A stretch of 64,000 bases of DNA from Bisporella sp. PMI_857 (Eukaryota > Ascomycota > Leotiomycetes > Helotiales > Helotiaceae). Every line of letters starts with the position of its first letter. Position 1 is the stretch's first letter. Made by a program: the position numbers and the translations under genes. The stretch spans positions 434,001 to 498,000 of the forward strand of contig JAJSPD010000019.1 in NCBI GenBank assembly GCA_021307315.1, written 5' to 3'. Below are positions 33,678 to 43,871 of this stretch, in pieces. The notes below the pieces were generated by a model. It did no database searches. It was not told the DNA's origin and saw nothing but the letters and a program-made list of their open reading frames with translations.

Positions 33678-34538
33678 TCACCCAACATAAAATCCAAAGG
33701 AACCATCAAAAGCATCTGATTCGCCTTCCATGGCTTTTAAACATTCAAAGCGAGGAACTTTGTTAGGTTTATAGAATCGTAACAATGTCGCCCTGTCTTC
33801 ATCATCCATCTCACATAGTTCCTGCAGACTATATGTATCACTAACTTTGATTATCCTAGAGGGGTAAGTCCTTAGAACGAGAGTATATCTAAGAATAACT
33901 TACCACGCCATTCTTTTTGGCCCTTCTGAGGGTTCAGGAGCCAATTCTCGCAACTCTTTCCGTAGCTTTCCAATCCCAGTGATAGCGTCGCCAATATTTG
34001 CAGGTAAGCTATCTGCAATAGATCGTCTCACGATATTTGCCATTCTAGGTCCATTTCCATTCGTACTGACCATTATTTGCAATGGCCCATCCCGATGGAC
34101 GCTTCCAAAATAGAAATCGCACTCTGGTGGCACATCTGCGATATTTGCCGCTATTCGTCTTTCCTTGCAGAGCTTCCAGATCCGTGTTGAAGCTTCTGGG
34201 TCATCGACTGCAGTCAAAACCATATCTACATGGTCTAGGTCCGCGGGCTCGAATTTCCGGTCATGATAGTCAACCTGTCCCTTTTCTATACGATATGCTA
34301 CCTCAGGATTTAGACCAGAGCGAGGAGAAACAACTGTAACTTTGGCATCCGCGTTTAGAACATTCAATATACGGCCAGCTGCAACCTGGTAATGATTTTT
34401 AGTGGCGATGCCTGTAAATTATGCCATTGATCTTACCTCGCCCCCTCCAACAACTAATACCCTCCTGTTCTTGATCTGCCATGCCAATATCAACGATCCA
34501 CCGCCTTCAACTTTGGGAAATCTCGTGTCGTCGTCCAT
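33678..34538 (-). CDS. met8: Siroheme synthase Met8 (dehydrogenase/ferrochelatase)
   Basis: This bifunctional enzyme oxidises precorrin-2 to sirohydrochlorin with NAD and inserts iron to make siroheme, the cofactor of sulfite (and nitrite) reductase. Three exons, 34437-34538, 33904-34385 and 33678-33828, with introns of 51 and 75 nt, give 244 residues in an exact frame. The NAD-binding motif VLVVGGGEVAAGRILNVL spans the first junction. NIADVPPECDFYFGS holds the Asp that in yeast Met8p serves catalysis and chelation. STNGNGPRMANIVRRSI is the dimer/active-site helix region, and the C-terminal helix reads LQELCEMDDEDRATLLRFY. The length agrees with fungal Met8 (about 240-275). It starts 216 bp from VAC1 on the opposite strand. 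Confidence 0.9.
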
Positions 34539-34754
34539 TATCGTGGAAAAATAATCGAGTCGGGAAGTTTATGATGCATCCGGATCCTTGTTGACTTCAC
34601 CCCACATGATCGATAAGGGCGCCAAGCAATGAGATAAGGCACAGCATGCTAGCGTGAACCACTACCAACAAGGCTCCAACCTGGTCCTCCATTTTAGTAT
34701 CACGACGAGCCTGGAGATGCCAGTGCTCTGAGGATATACAACAATACAACAACA
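34539..34754. promoter_or_regulatory. Shared MET8-VAC1 divergent promoter
   Basis: Only 216 bp separate the two start codons, so both core promoters must lie here. No TATA box stands in either direction. The VAC1 side ends in an ACAACAATACAACAACA-type leader. Confidence 0.6.
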
Positions 34755-36852
34755 ATGTCAGGACGAAAGTTGGGCGGTGGAAGGATACTGGGCAGTGGCA
34801 AGGGGTTGGGTCCGCCTGCCCCAGCTCATCGACCTGGTGAATTCTTGTCACCGTCTGAAAGCACATTGAGCTCGAGCTCATTAGATTCGAGTACCTTAGC
34901 AACAAGTCCTATGCCGGATGCCGTCCAGGATCTGAGTTCCATGGTTTCTCTGGACAATGGCGGCCCCGTGGTGACCGCAGCGAGCTCGAAATTAGTCTGC
35001 CCAATATGCAACGAGGAGATGGTAAGCTATACTACACATAGCTATCCCACATGCTAATAAATCTAGATGACATTGTTACAACTGAACAGGTATCAGTTCT
35101 CCTAGTATGCTAAGCTGGTTTTTCTGCTAATTCATATTAGGCATCTCGACGACAATCACCAGGAATTACCAGAAGTCGAACAGGATGAGGTCAAGAACTG
35201 GTTTGATAAACAAGTGGTGAAGGCGAAGAGATTACAACCAGCTCTGATTCAGAAGTTGAAAGGACTGGATCCTTTTGAATCCAATGAGGCCCCTCCAGCT
35301 CCATCCGCCAGTTCGGCTGCAATAAGTAGTCGTGTCGTCACCCCAGAACATCGACCAGACCCTGATGAAGTTGTGACAAGAGCGCATTGGCAGCGGTCAG
35401 GATATAATGATCTTTGTACAGAGCCGTCATGTGGCAAAAGACTAGGATCTGTGAATGGAAATGTGAACTGTCGAAAGTGTGGCAGGCTATTCTGCGAGGA
35501 TCATACTATGTACCAGATGAAACTCTCACGTTCAGCCCAGCATGAGCCGGTTCGGGGTTTCTGGTGTCGAACTTGCGAGACATGTTTCAAATCGAGGGAG
35601 GGCTATAATGATCATAACGGCCATATAAGTGACCACTCAAGTGATTTTCTTGCGATCCGGAGGAAAAAGGTCGATAAAGCGTACCTCGAAATATCTAGGC
35701 TGGAAAAACGATTGACCAAACTTACTCAATTACTTGCGAATCCGCCTGAGGATATGCAGGCAGCAAACGGTACTTTATTATCGCTGTCGGGGCAAAGAAA
35801 TCAGCGGAAGGTGTTGGAACAGTCAGTTGTTACATGGGAAGATGATTCAAAAGTCGGCAAATGTCCATTTTGCCACCAAGAATTTGGGCAGTGGACATTT
35901 CGAAGGCACCATTGTAGATTGTGTGGAAGAGTGGTCTGCTCCGACCCAAGAACGGAGTGTTCAACCGAGATAGGACTTAATGTTGCAGCTCGTAAGTTGT
36001 GCAGGCCATCTACATGTTCCTTATTAACAAGCCGAACCAGCTACTGACGTTCGGTCAGAAAAAGCAAGCACACCAATAACTCTGGACATACGAATGTGTC
36101 GAGATTGCAAAACCACCATATTCTCCAAGAAAGATTTCATAGCCGAAGTAGAGCACAAGCCTCCTGATCAACGTGCGTATGAAAATCTGCTACAATTTGA
36201 GAAGGGAATTCGTCTGCTACAGCCGAATTTCCAGCGATTATTGCTTGTGCTACAAGATCCGGAGAAACCTCCGTCACCACCTCAACTAGCTGAAGCGTCA
36301 AAAGTGCGGAAACGCCTCATAGATTCATTTGGAAAATATGACATAGCAGCAAAAAGGATACGAGACCTTCCAACAGATAGCCCAGCCCAAAAGAAGCTTC
36401 AAATGGCTATATACCAGCAAGCAGCCTCTTTTTTGAATCTGCATATGCTTCCTCTCAAAAGCCTCCCCAAGGTCTTGAAGCATGCATCTCCACATGGTGC
36501 TAATGGGTTCACGAATGGTCGATCAGCTTTAGCAAGTATTAAATATAATGATATAGACTCCGCTTCTCAGATCTCATCTTCCTCCGCTGTTTCAGCAATG
36601 GAAGCTGAGGAGAAAGAACTCCGGGAGCGGTTGATTGTGTTGGAAGAACAAAAATTCATGGTTTCCGAGATGATCGCAGATGCCAGCAAGAGAAGGAAAT
36701 TTGATGAAGTCGCAGCGCTCAGTGGTAACCGTGGGGACTTGGATCGCGAGATCGATTCAGTGCAAGGGATGCTCAGCCAGCTAGACTTTGCTGGCGTTTA
36801 TGCTCGAGAGCAAGCGAATAATGGGATATCAGCATTAGGGTCGAGGAGGTGA
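34755..36852 (+). CDS. vac1: FYVE-domain endosomal tether Vac1/Pep7 (rabenosyn-5 like)
   Basis: Vac1/Pep7 binds PI3P on endosomes with Vps21/Rab5 and Vps45 to tether Golgi vesicles bound for the vacuole. Exons 34755-35021, 35067-35089 (a 23-nt microexon), 35141-35991 and 36059-36852 give 644 residues in exact phase. The N-terminus is Gly/Ser-rich. A C2H2 finger is built across the microexon (CPICNEEM to HLDDNH, residues about 82-103). A first FYVE-like cluster starts near residue 189 (CTEPSCGKRL), and a canonical FYVE finger starts near 337 (KCPFCHQEFGQWTFRRHHCR), with the PI3P-binding RRHHCR and closing RMCRDC after the last intron. The C-terminal coiled segment EAEEKELRERLIVLEEQKFM is the Rab-binding helical hairpin. 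It appears intact, and the domain order equals that of Pep7. Confidence 0.92.
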
Positions 36853-37082
36853 TAAGTGCGAAATTCCGTCTGGATGGGCATTGCATGGCGTTTGAAAGGG
36901 ACGTAGGGGATTAGCATTGGGTGGCGAGGCGTCTGGAGTCTTTAGGGTAGGCATCACATATATCAAGTCAGTTATCAAATATCAAGAAAAATTATTGAAC
37001 TCCTTATTGTGTTTTTTTTCCTAGCAAAAGTGTGCAAGGTAAGTGATGTTTTGATTGATTATCTAACCAGAAGACTGTACTT

Positions 37083-38093
37083 TCACAGATCAGCATCAAG
37101 CCCGACGAGCTCCAGCGAGTCTTTCCACAGCCTCGCCTCCTTGTCCTCGTCATACGTTTGAGAGACGAATCCTTCTTTCTCCCCAGCAATACCACGCTCC
37201 ATAACCGTCTCCTCACAATCCACAAGGTATTTCCCGCCTCTATCCTCCCACTCCTTCCCCACAGCGGCAATGGTAGTGGTGGCAGCTCCCTGCCCCCAAC
37301 TCTTCAAACTCCTCATCTTCGCCTCGTCAGCCATGAAACCCGCAACAAGTTGCGGATCCATATCTTTCATCAGCCCTGAGATTATGCCTCCGGGATGCAC
37401 GCTCGTGGCACGCAGCCCCTGGGTGCTGTAGACGCGATCGATGTAGTTAGTCATGTAGATATTGGCAAGTTTGGATTGTCCGTATGCGGTCCACGATTCG
37501 TAGGGGGTATGCTGGAAGGCGTAGTCCGGGTTGTCGTTGAAGACGAAGACGCGATGCCCGCTGGAGGAGACGTTTACTACGCGGGAATGCAGTGCCGGCG
37601 TGGAACTCGCGAGTAATGCGGGTTTGAGGAGCTGAAAGAGCAGGAAGTGCGCGAGGTGGTTGGTTTGAAACTGGAGTTCGTTACCTTCGGGCGTCAAGGT
37701 CAGAGTTGGGGTTGCCATGATGCCTGCGTTGTTGATTAAGATGTTGACTTGGTTCTTTGATTGACTTAAGATGGTCGATGCAGCAGTTCGAACACTGTCT
37801 AGACAAGCATTGTCCATTTCTATGAGAATGGCTCGTTTCTCGGCATCATCGAGAATGTCGGCGAGGGCACCTTTGGCTTTGGTGATATCTCGCGCTGTAA
37901 GGAATAGGCTGGCTCCCGTGGCATATAAAGCTCGCGCTGTCTCAACTCCAATCCCTGAGGAGGTGCCAGTGATGACAATGACTTTGCTTCTGAGCTTGCC
38001 TATGAGGTCTTCATCCTGGATGATTTGAAGGGCAGTAGGGCGGGCGTCATCTGCTCCCTGAGGATTTTTATGTGCAGCTGTATATCTTCCCAT
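37083..38093 (-). CDS. SDR family oxidoreductase (retinol dehydrogenase-like)
   Basis: Single exon, 336 residues. All classical SDR features are present: the cofactor motif VIVITGTSSGIGVETARAL (residues about 38-56), NILINNAGIMATPTL, VVNVSSSGHR with the catalytic Ser, and YGQSKLANIY with Tyr and Lys. ATSVHPGGIISGLM follows. This combination (TGxxxGIG, NNAG, YxxxK, HPG) is typical of the WW-oxidoreductase/retinol-dehydrogenase branch that fungi use in secondary and xenobiotic metabolism with NADP(H). The substrate cannot be inferred. It lies tail-away from a Zn2Cys6 regulator starting 408 bp upstream, a layout common in small metabolic clusters. Intact. Confidence 0.9.
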   Translation of the reverse strand: MGRYTAAHKNPQGADDARPTALQIIQDEDLIGKLRSKVIVITGTSSGIGVETARALYATGASLFLTARDITKAKGALADILDDAEKRAILIEMDNACLDSVRTAASTILSQSKNQVNILINNAGIMATPTLTLTPEGNELQFQTNHLAHFLLFQLLKPALLASSTPALHSRVVNVSSSGHRVFVFNDNPDYAFQHTPYESWTAYGQSKLANIYMTNYIDRVYSTQGLRATSVHPGGIISGLMKDMDPQLVAGFMADEAKMRSLKSWGQGAATTTIAAVGKEWEDRGGKYLVDCEETVMERGIAGEKEGFVSQTYDEDKEARLWKDSLELVGLDADL

Positions 38094-38500
38094 TGTGGAA
38101 TGTTACTATTATAAAGGCTGGATGAGTGTAGTGATTTATACTGGATTTCCTTGCAACTGAAGCTAATATTGTGATGGATGAAGCAAGGCGAGGAAACCAC
38201 GGCTTTTTATTACAGAATCCTACTGAAAATCTCCATAGCTACTTTCTCGGATGTGGACTTAAGATTCTATTTGAAATGGAGCGGAGTTCAACGGACTATC
38301 ATTCAAATGACCGCCGGATGAGCAGGGAGAGCGAAAGGGGCAACAGCACCATAAGCGAAACATTTCGTAAACTTGATTGGCAAAAACTATCGCTGGACAT
38401 CTCTTGGCCCCCGCAAGCGCCCGCCATCCAGCGCCGCATCGCCGCCGCCGATTCTATTCGTTGCCCGCCACTGACTCAGCTTCTTTCATCGCTTTCAAAA
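38094..38500. other. Divergent promoter region SDR / Zn2Cys6 regulator
   Basis: It separates two divergent starts. The + frame is open from 38171 into the regulator, so a longer N-terminus for the regulator is possible but lacks family support. Confidence 0.45.
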
Positions 38501-40207
38501 ATGCAGACTCCAGATTCGCAACCCGGTACTAGTAGAGCTTCGCAAGCCTGTGGAGTGTGCCGCGGCCGCAAGAGAAAATGCGATAAATCTATTCCGAAAT
38601 GCGGCTGGTGTTTAAGGTAAATGGCGCCTTAACTAGAAGTCATTTCTACAGTGCCAGGCTCGAGGCCACTATCATATTGAACAATGCCATTTGCTAAAAC
38701 TAGTATAGCAAGGGTTACCATTGTGAGTATGGCTTACCCAGTCGAGATGGCAACTCGGCATCATCGACCTGGGCACAGCATGCAATGTTCCAGGAGAATC
38801 CAGGCGTTCGACATCCAGTCACACTTCCAACAATCATCTTCATGGACCCAACTCTGCTCCATGCAAGTCGTATTGATGGTCTTCAATGTTTTGTTCAGGT
38901 TCCGCCCGTCATCTTGCAATTTATAGCAGATTTTACAGTAGCACGCGACATCGCTGCCAGATTCTTTGGAACAATTCACAAGTGGATGCCAATCATTTCA
39001 AAGAAGCGCCTCTATGATCACTACCTCACCCCCATGTACCATTCCAGACCAGATATCACACTTTTATTACTGTGCATGAAGATAATCATGGATACTTTGC
39101 CCGTGGAATCACCGAGCCCACAAACACCAGAATATCACGCTGCCAAGCACTTTTATCTTGAGCTCCAGACTGCTGGCGTACTCTCTGTTCAAATTCTACA
39201 GGCTGGGCTCTTGCTGGCATTGTATGAGCTTGGGCATGCTATTTACCCGGCGGCGTTTTTGACCATTGGGACCTGCGCTAGATATGGCTATGCAATTGGC
39301 ATCAACAAAGGCGCAACGGTACAAGTTATTAAGGCGATGACGATGATTGAAGTTGAGGAGAACAGTAGAGTGTGGTGGGCAACAGTTATCTTGGACAGAT
39401 TCATCAGTGTTGGATGTCCAGGACGGCCGTTAGCGACTGAGCAACCTGGATTCCATGATTCGTTACCGACAGACGATGCTTCGTGGGACATAGGCATAAT
39501 CCAGCGGCATGATGCGCTACTTAATAGGCCCTCTGATGCCCACATGCGAAAGTTTGCTTTGCTGTGTCAAGCGGCAAGTCTTCTTGGTCAAGTTTTGTCT
39601 CACATCGCGACCCCGGTCAGAGATGAGCAAGTTCATATTGAAGAGGCGGAGCAGCTGGAACGAACCATGAACTCCATGATTACCGCCTCTGAGAGCACCG
39701 ACATAGAAGATTATGATCAGATAGCTATGATATATAGGTGTGAACTTATTATCCTCGAGAACAATAATCATGCTTATGCACGAAAATAGTACCCTTATGA
39801 CCCTTCAGAACTTTAGCCTCCACCCTAATCTCAATTCATACCGGAATGGCGAGCGCAAACAACAAGCCGAAAAGGCTCTGCATAAACTCTCAACAAAGTT
39901 TTGTGTATGTCTCCCAGAGAAATTCCCATATTTGGCTTCAAATCTGGAGAATATATCACCTTGGGGGCTTTACGGTGCATACCAGGCAGCCGTCACCTTC
40001 CTCAAGGTGATACAGGAAACTAGAGATCCGGGAGCTGTGGAAACTTTGAAGGCGTTGAAGGAGATGTTTGAGATTTTGAGGAAAAGATGGTATTCTGCTG
40101 GTAGGTGAACCCCCTTTTGAGTATGCCGATTTAAAGTTTTGCTGATTCGTGTAATAGAAGTTTATCTTCGGTTATTGGAAGCACGAGAAGTTATGAACAT
40201 GCAGTGA
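38501..40207 (+). CDS. Zn2Cys6 transcription factor, frame break near 39750
   Basis: The start at 38501 gives MQTPDSQPGTSRASQACGVC. Exon 1 (38501-38616) joins exon 2 (38709 on) through a GTAAAT..GTATAG intron, which rebuilds a perfect binuclear cluster C-x2-C-x6-C-x6-C-x2-C-x6-C ending LSKGYHCEYG. Exon 2 carries a fungal-specific regulatory domain (ARYGYAIGINKG, WWATVILDRFISVGCPGRPL, residues about 200-330). The frame must shift by one between about 39736 and 39765: MIYRCELII continues as TIIMLMHENSTLMTLQN. The only GT..AG there is 22 nt, too short for a normal intron. Exon 3 runs to 40100. A last exon, 40158-40207, adds VYLRLLEAREVMNMQ. It is probably a local regulator of the neighbouring SDR and MBOAT genes (inference), possibly now broken. 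Confidence 0.7.
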
Positions 40208-40683
40208 TAAAAGCACTGCTGGCGCCATGGATTGAGGATAAAAAGTAAAAGGTCATCGATATGTTTTCAAAATGTGTTTCTGAGTCTCTTGTCAACACAA
40301 GCGCATGTACTGAGCACGTGTACCAAAATTTCACATGCATTCATGGTTGGAATTATGGCATTTAGCTCTGCATAGATGGGAAGCTTTCATATATTTTGCG
40401 GTGTAGATGTATCGATGGTACTTCCGCACGTTCACAACCCTGTGAAGATCATTTTGATGACTTCTACTTTGTGCTTACTTCTCTCCAGTGAGAGATGAGA
40501 TATTTATATATTGAAATCCCCTGCGCGAAGTGCTGAAACGTACGACTTTTTGAAATTCGTATACGTCTTTACTAGACGATTGGTACTTTCGAGCTACTTT
40601 GTTTGTGAGCCAACTTGTTGGGGTTGCCTCTTATTCAGCTGATGATTCGGGCTCGTTGCGAGACTGAGTACTTTTAATCTGAA
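40208..40683. other. Convergent intergenic spacer
   Basis: Between the 3' ends of the regulator and the Nudix-like gene; no gene seen. Confidence 0.45.
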
Positions 40684-41829
40684 TCATAAAGCTATGGTCT
40701 CATCCCTAGACTTTTGAAATGCGCCAATGGGAAATTCAAGCTGACGATGAAGACGAGGAATGAGATGTGCGAAGTGGGGATCGTTCTCAGCGTTCACGAT
40801 CCCATGCCTAACCATAAAGTCAAGCAGGACAAGGCCGTGTCCAAACGTTCCATTTTCAATTTGACCCTCTATTAATAGAGTCTTCACATCTTCAGCGTTG
40901 TATTCAGTCCAGGAGCAGTCGTTATGTCCTCCAGTATTGAACTGCTTACCGCGAGGCACCTCAACGTCATAGACATAATGGATTGTAGGTGCCAGCAGCC
41001 CTTTTTCCCATTCATCATCGCCATCAAATATGCCAAACCAGGTCACCGTGCCTGCACTTTTAGCACAGCCGGATGCCCCTAGAACTTCCTCTGGAATTTT
41101 CGTTGTTATGAACTTCTTGAGGTCGATATGATCTTTTCCGTGTTTCAAAAGAGCTTCAGCCGGAGGCATGTGCGCCACTATTCTGTTCGACTTGACAGCC
41201 TGGAAGCGAGGTTGTCCATCGTAATAAACCCAAATCGATGGTAATTTGTTCCAGTGTTTAGTAGTGTACAGCACAGTAGAAACTCGATAGGCTACCAAAC
41301 CAAGGAGAGAAATAGCTGCGGGTTCAGCGACCATAACTGGATCGCCATTGGCATCGAACACGGACTGAACATCGCCAGACTCATGATCGGGCCCAAGTTT
41401 GAGGAACCTCCCTTCTCTAATAGTAGCCAATATTTTCTTGACAGTTTCAGTGCGAGATTTCTCGTCACAAGCCACAAGCGTCAAAGTTCGGGGCATTGAA
41501 TTTGTGTCACACTCCCAGCCAGGCTGCCCAACTATGACGCCTGCTACAACAGGCAAAACATAACCAAGCGTGATAGGGCTGGAGGCGATGCGGAAGTGAT
41601 AGTAACTGTTGATTTTGGTGAGCTATTCTTCATAGTTGTCGTGAGGGCGGATGAACCTGATCAGAAGTCAGTTTCAAGTATCTCGGCCAGATCTGGTTCC
41701 CACTGAAGTGCTTCATGACTTGTCATGGAGTGAAGCTTGGATTTTGAGATTCACTTACTTGTCAACCTCGTTAATTATCTCTAAACTGGATTTGAGTTTT
41801 CCATCTTGAATAGAGTTTGAGTTCTCCAT
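40684..41829 (-). pseudogene. DUF4743/Nudix (thiamine pyrophosphokinase-related) gene with a nonsense codon
   Basis: Exon 1 (41759-41829; MENSNSIQDGKLKSSLEIIN) joins exon 2 (from 41656) over a 102-nt intron. Exon 2 reads KFIRPHDNYEE, then TAG (41623-41625), then continues in the same frame: LTKINSYYHFRIASSPITLG, a typical DUF4743 N-terminus. The C-terminal half is the Nudix fold: GTVTWFGIFDGDDEWEKGLL, PTIHYVYDVEVPRGK and the family-end motif LLDFMVRHGIVNAENDPHF. The Nudix box itself (G-x5-E-x7-REUxEExGU) is not recognisable; the corresponding stretch around MPPAEALLKHGKDHIDLKKF lacks its glutamates. So besides the CAG-to-TAG stop, the catalytic metal site appears to be missing. Either a second ATG/TTG downstream is used, or the gene is dead. 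Relatives hydrolyse toxic thiamine-diphosphate derivatives. Confidence 0.65.
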
Positions 41830-42511
41830 GATTTCAAGAGAAGTGTTGAATTAATGAGGTGTGTGGAGAAAGTTGGGACTGTTAGTGAAGAAGATTCAAG
41901 ATGAGATTTGAAAACTCTCAGCTGGCTCACTATAACTCATACACCGGAGAGAAGGTGGCCATTTTCAAGCACGCAGATGTCACTGCCGTCTGCGGAAAGC
42001 GAACTGCTTTAGATCTTAAAGGTGGCATCTTTAACTGGCACATTTATTCGTGTCATATTTTCCAGACATTTTTTGAGGCTCTACACTAGATAAATATCAT
42101 TGCAAGCTGAGATTGCTAAATATTAATGATCTTTCTGACTGTTTACAAGCCTGATGGTAGTGAATAAATATCTTGGCATATAATGCTCGCATGACCTAGA
42201 ACTTCGAGGGAGGCAGTATTGAGCGAGCTCATCACATTCAACCTCTTTTCAACTATGGACATGCTTTTATACCTGATCGTGCGGTACAATTCATCTACGA
42301 GTGTACTTCCGGGCACAACCAGTGCAAAATATTCGTGATTACATAATTAATTTCACATCAATATCGGCTGGCACACAATTGGTCCGATCGCGAGCCTAAA
42401 CCTATCTATCAAAACTTTCACTTCACATCATCTCTCCAGAAAATGAGTCTTCCATAAGAATATTAAATTTCCGAAGGCTCACTTCCAAGTCCCCAGAGGG
42501 TTCAGTGCAAT
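41830..42511. other. Divergent spacer Nudix-like / MBOAT
   Basis: No gene is supported; an open frame 41901-42089 shows no family features. It should hold both promoters. Confidence 0.4.
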
Positions 42512-43871
42512 ATGCTTCACTCCCTCACCAGAGAAAAGCTCCTGCTACCTATTCCCGGACCTCTCCTCCTACCAGCGATTCTGGCAACAAGCATATTAGG
42601 GTCTCTTCTCCCACTAGGAAAGCTCCGTAGTATTTCTATTACTCCTGTTCTAGCCTATCCTGTTGCCGCAGTGCTGGCTAATCCCACAGGCGACTTAGCC
42701 CATCACGCTTTTCTCCCGATTCAGGCAACGGTGTTGTTTACTCAATGGGTGAGCTTTTATCTTTTGCACACGTCAGAGAAGGAGTTCTTTAGAGCGTGAG
42801 ATGAAGAAGCGAGGAAAGTACCAGAGACATGGTGGGGCAAGCTGGGATGGGCTATCAGCTTGAAGATGACGTTGAGAGGTGTTGGGTGGAATTGGAAGGT
42901 GAAGAACGTTCCTGACCAACCTATGCGGTCAAAATGGTATGTTTTATGTGAAATTTACTATCTAAGGCTCATGACACATTAGGCAGTTTGTTCGTGGTCA
43001 GCTGATTAAGGCTTTTGCATTCTACTTCGCTTTCGATCAAATTTGGTATAATCTCCAGTCATCGGTATACTGCTCACCAAATCCGCCATCACTCTTCTCA
43101 GACACTATTACCAGGCAGGTCTTCTTTGCGTGGGTTGGAGGATTGGAAAGCTATCTCTCGATCAACATGCAGTATCCGATATTTGCCGCGCTTACAGTTG
43201 CACCGGGAATATATAGGTCCGAAGACTGGCCGCCCCTGATGGGGCATCTGATAGATGTTGTCACTGTCAGAGACGTATGGGGGAAGTTTTGGCATCAATG
43301 TCTGAGGAAGGTATGGCTCTTAGTGCCAAGACCTTGAGGTGATGCTAAGATCTCTATAACAGGCACTTAACATTCCGTATGAGATAATGACTAAAGTTGT
43401 TCCTATTCAGAAAGGTACAATTTTGTCACGGTACTCCCAGCTGTACCTTGCATTCTTTGCTTCGGCTCTACTGCACCACCTTCCTGCGATGCAGGGCAGC
43501 AATTCAAGGCGTTTTTCTACTCTCATATATTTTGCCATACAACCATTGGCAATCACATTTGAGGACTTTGTGGCTTACATTACCAGAAAAGCAGGTTTAA
43601 AACCTTTTTGTATGTTCTCTACTGCTAGGGGCTTTCGCATGAATAGCATGCTGACCAATCATTACTCACAGGGGTGACAAGAACTATTGGTCGTATTTGG
43701 ACATTCGCTTGGTTCTCATTCAGTCTCAGATATGGGGCTGCTCTTCAATACGAGTCCGGGATCGCTGCAGTACAACAGCTTCCAAGTTTGAGCAGATTTC
43801 TCGCAGGGCCCCGATGGAAGAATTCGTTTCTGATAGCTGCTCGCTGCAAAGTATTATGGAATCCGGAATAG
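42512..43871 (+). pseudogene. Wax-synthase-like MBOAT acyltransferase with a nonsense codon
   Basis: Exons 42512-42936, 42983-43310, 43363-43594 and 43672-43871 give 395 codons in exact phase, with one internal TGA (42797-42799) right after EKEFFRA, most simply from CGA. The frame continues past it with family text, LGWAISLKMTLRGVGWNWKV. Other hallmarks of fungal wax-synthase-domain membrane acyltransferases follow: GIYRSEDWPPLMGHLIDVV, DVWGKFWHQCLRK, SRYSQLYLAFFASALLHHLP with the predicted catalytic His, and FEDFVAYITR. RTIGRIWTFAWFSFS comes near the end. About eight membrane helices are expected. Such enzymes often acetylate terpenoid or other metabolites. A 63-nt GTGAGA..ATCAG intron could remove the stop but would also delete conserved residues, so I prefer a nonsense mutation. 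Confidence 0.7.

Noticed and set aside
42794..42858. 63-nt intron that would remove the TGA from the MBOAT gene
   Set aside because: It would delete part of the conserved WAISL block just before RGVGWNW, so a nonsense mutation fits better.
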